Of a DNA stretch of 7,382 nucleotides, positions 6,854-7,382 are shown piece after piece. Source of the DNA: an uncultured Ruminococcus sp. (lineage in GTDB: Bacteria > Bacillota > Clostridia > Oscillospirales > Ruminococcaceae); contig CAMWHN010000103.1 in NCBI GenBank assembly GCA_947174085.1, positions 1 through 7,382 of the forward strand, written 5' to 3'. Below the pieces are notes generated by a model. That model did no database searches. It was not told the DNA's origin and saw nothing but the letters and a program-made list of their open reading frames with translations. How positions within the stretch are numbered: position 1 is the stretch's first letter; each line of letters opens with the position of its first letter. A program made the translations under genes and the position numbers.

Positions 6854-7002
6854 TGATTTTGGTTAATCATTTCATTATAACATTTTTGCGTTATATTAAC
6901 AATCGCATTATAAATTTGTCTGCCTATCTCAAAACGTTTATGCAGAATAGTTTCCTGATATATTTCTGTTTTCAAGTGAAGTTGTAATACAAAGTACGCC
7001 AA
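6832..7002 (-). pseudogene. 5' fragment of a TnpB-related gene, interrupted by the tnpB element
   Basis: A TTG at 7002 opens a 56-codon frame to TAA at 6834-6832. AGGAGGT at 7017-7011, 8 bases away, makes the start convincing. The product begins MAYFVLQLHLKTEIYQETIL, followed by HKRFEIGRQIYNAIVNITQK. To my knowledge the pattern 'KRFEIGRQIYN..VN...K.Y.EM' is the N-terminus of large TnpB-related proteins of Clostridia, which normally run to several hundred residues. After ~residue 47 (EMIN) the frame enters the left end of the tnpB element and stops within its hairpin, so about 9 residues are element-encoded. The remainder of the gene does not reappear beyond the right end at 5470. It is therefore a remnant, though it may still be transcribed and translated as a short peptide. 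The family call rests on memory of the pattern, not on a search. Confidence 0.7.
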
Positions 7003-7010
7003 AATAACAC

Positions 7011-7231
7011 ACCTCCTAAATTGATACCTCTAACACCCACACGCACGAGGGCGAAATCTTCTTTAATGTATTAAAATACAGGTTGTTTGCCATCAAAAAC
7101 GTATGGTTCTTATGTTGCTAAATTTCCAGATATTCTCGAAAGAATATAAGACTGATTTAGTTCTATAAGAATTTACTGCCAAAGATACTGTTGTATCCAT
7201 TAACGACAGCATTAGGTCGTGCCGAAACCTT
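7011..7231 (-). ncRNA. Structured ~220-nt leader RNA upstream of the TnpB-related fragment
   Basis: No gene is seen here, but the minus strand is rich in nested stems. A long compound hairpin stacks TTCTTAT/ATAAGAA (7165-7171 with 7107-7113), CTAAAT/ATTTAG (7155-7160 with 7118-7123), CAG/CTG and ATATTCT/AGAATAT (7141-7147 with 7130-7136), closed by a TTCG loop. Small hairpins are at 7203-7220 (ACGAC/GTCGT), 7184-7197 (GATAC/GTATC) and 7067-7080 (TGTAT/ATACA). GCACGA (7217-7222) can also pair with TCGTGC (7043-7048), joining the two ends. It begins at a consensus promoter and ends at the AGGAGG. It could be a cis-regulatory leader or a guide-type RNA of the TnpB-related protein. I do not recognise a named RNA family. 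Confidence 0.55.
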
Positions 7232-7237
7232 AGCTTT

Positions 7238-7267
7238 ATTATAGCATAATTTGTAGCGATTTGTCAA
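7238..7267 (-). promoter_or_regulatory. Sigma-A promoter of the leader RNA / TnpB-related fragment
   Basis: On the minus strand, TTGACA (7267-7262) and TATAAT (7243-7238) are both perfect consensus boxes with an 18-base spacer. The predicted start is near 7231, at AAGGTTTCGG. No terminator is visible between here and the CLC operon, so transcripts from it might continue leftward. Confidence 0.75.
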
Positions 7268-7382
7268 ATTTTTTTGAAAATGATTTTATTTGTGAAAAAA
7301 TCGTGGTTTTTCACTTTTTTGAGGTAGAATTTTTCGCATTTTTATCTAATTTGTAAAAATTTGTTTCAGTACTGTTTACAGA
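7268..7382. other. AT-rich intergenic end of the window with a possible plus-strand terminator
   Basis: No coding frame is supported here. GTGAAAAA (7292-7299) pairs with TTTTTCAC (7307-7314) and is followed by TTTTTT (7315-7320), which would work as a weak plus-strand terminator, although the stem is mostly A-T and no plus-strand gene precedes it. The remainder is AT-rich sequence in which I see nothing else. Confidence 0.4.

Larger units (their letters stand above)
5470..6862 (-). mobile_element. IS200/IS605-family tnpB-only (IS1341-type) element
   Basis: The unit holds one tnpB, a left-end hairpin (6797-6853) and a right end rich in hairpins (5472-5636), and no tnpA, so movement would need a TnpA supplied in trans. 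The right end is placed at the GATGTCAC typical of such ends, near 5470. The left boundary is placed near 6862, where a TnpB-related reading frame stops resembling its family and the hairpin region begins. As expected for this family, I see no terminal inverted repeats or target duplication. The left flank reads GATTAAC on the minus strand, a possible target-adjacent motif. Both ends are estimates to within a few bases. Confidence 0.75.

Noticed and set aside
5470..6862. A tnpA transposase in the element
   Set aside because: No frame shows the HUH and catalytic Tyr pattern of TnpA; the internal space is filled by tnpB and its ends.
7011..7240. CRISPR array or group I/II intron in the leader region
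   Set aside because: There are no regularly spaced direct repeats, and I could not find a convincing intron 5' consensus or catalytic core within the ~220 bases.

Overview
The window looks like chromosome from a low-GC Firmicute, probably a gut-type clostridium close to Ruminococcus/Oscillospirales. The grounds are AT-rich coding sequence, strong AGGAGG-type ribosome binding sites, three genes with TTG starts behind good binding sites, a lipoprotein signal and an IS200/IS605-type tnpB. The genus is a guess from style, not from a marker gene.

Left part, + strand (1-3073): the 3' part of an unrecognised gene (2-586) is followed 18 bases later by a YfbK-like von Willebrand factor A lipoprotein (605-2629) that ends in a strong terminator (2676-2718). 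A small single-pass membrane protein (2777-3073) follows, with its own sigma-A promoter and a TTG start. This small gene is bracketed by two inverted copies of a ~38-base repeat (2632-2668 and 3128-3165), 33 of 38 positions identical, each placed at the end of a flanking gene just before a terminator hairpin.

Middle, - strand (3091-5424): a three-gene operon read right to left. It holds a CLC anion transporter with the GREGA and GGGFKGGEIVP signatures of the fluoride-exporting CLC-F branch, a HAD-superfamily phosphatase/phosphoglucomutase-like enzyme, and a 93-residue protein of unknown role. It ends at a hairpin terminator (3091-3122).

Right part, - strand (5470-7270): an IS200/IS605-family tnpB-only element (about 5470-6862) sits directly upstream of the CLC gene, in the same orientation. 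It has an intact TnpB (RuvC D182/E266/D349 and a zinc ribbon), a consensus promoter, a large left-end hairpin and a hairpin-rich right end that should form the guide (omega/re) RNA. The predicted guide is the leader of the CLC gene. The left end interrupts a second, different gene: the 5' 47 or so codons of a TnpB-related protein, with a perfect AGGAGG and a TTG start, preceded by a ~220-base structured leader RNA with its own TTGACA/TATAAT promoter. The rest of that gene is not found beyond the right end, so the locus is a nest of RNA-guided-nuclease relatives followed by a deletion or rearrangement.

No terminator is visible between the 7262 promoter, tnpB and the CLC operon, so the transporter operon may be transcribed from mobile-element promoters.
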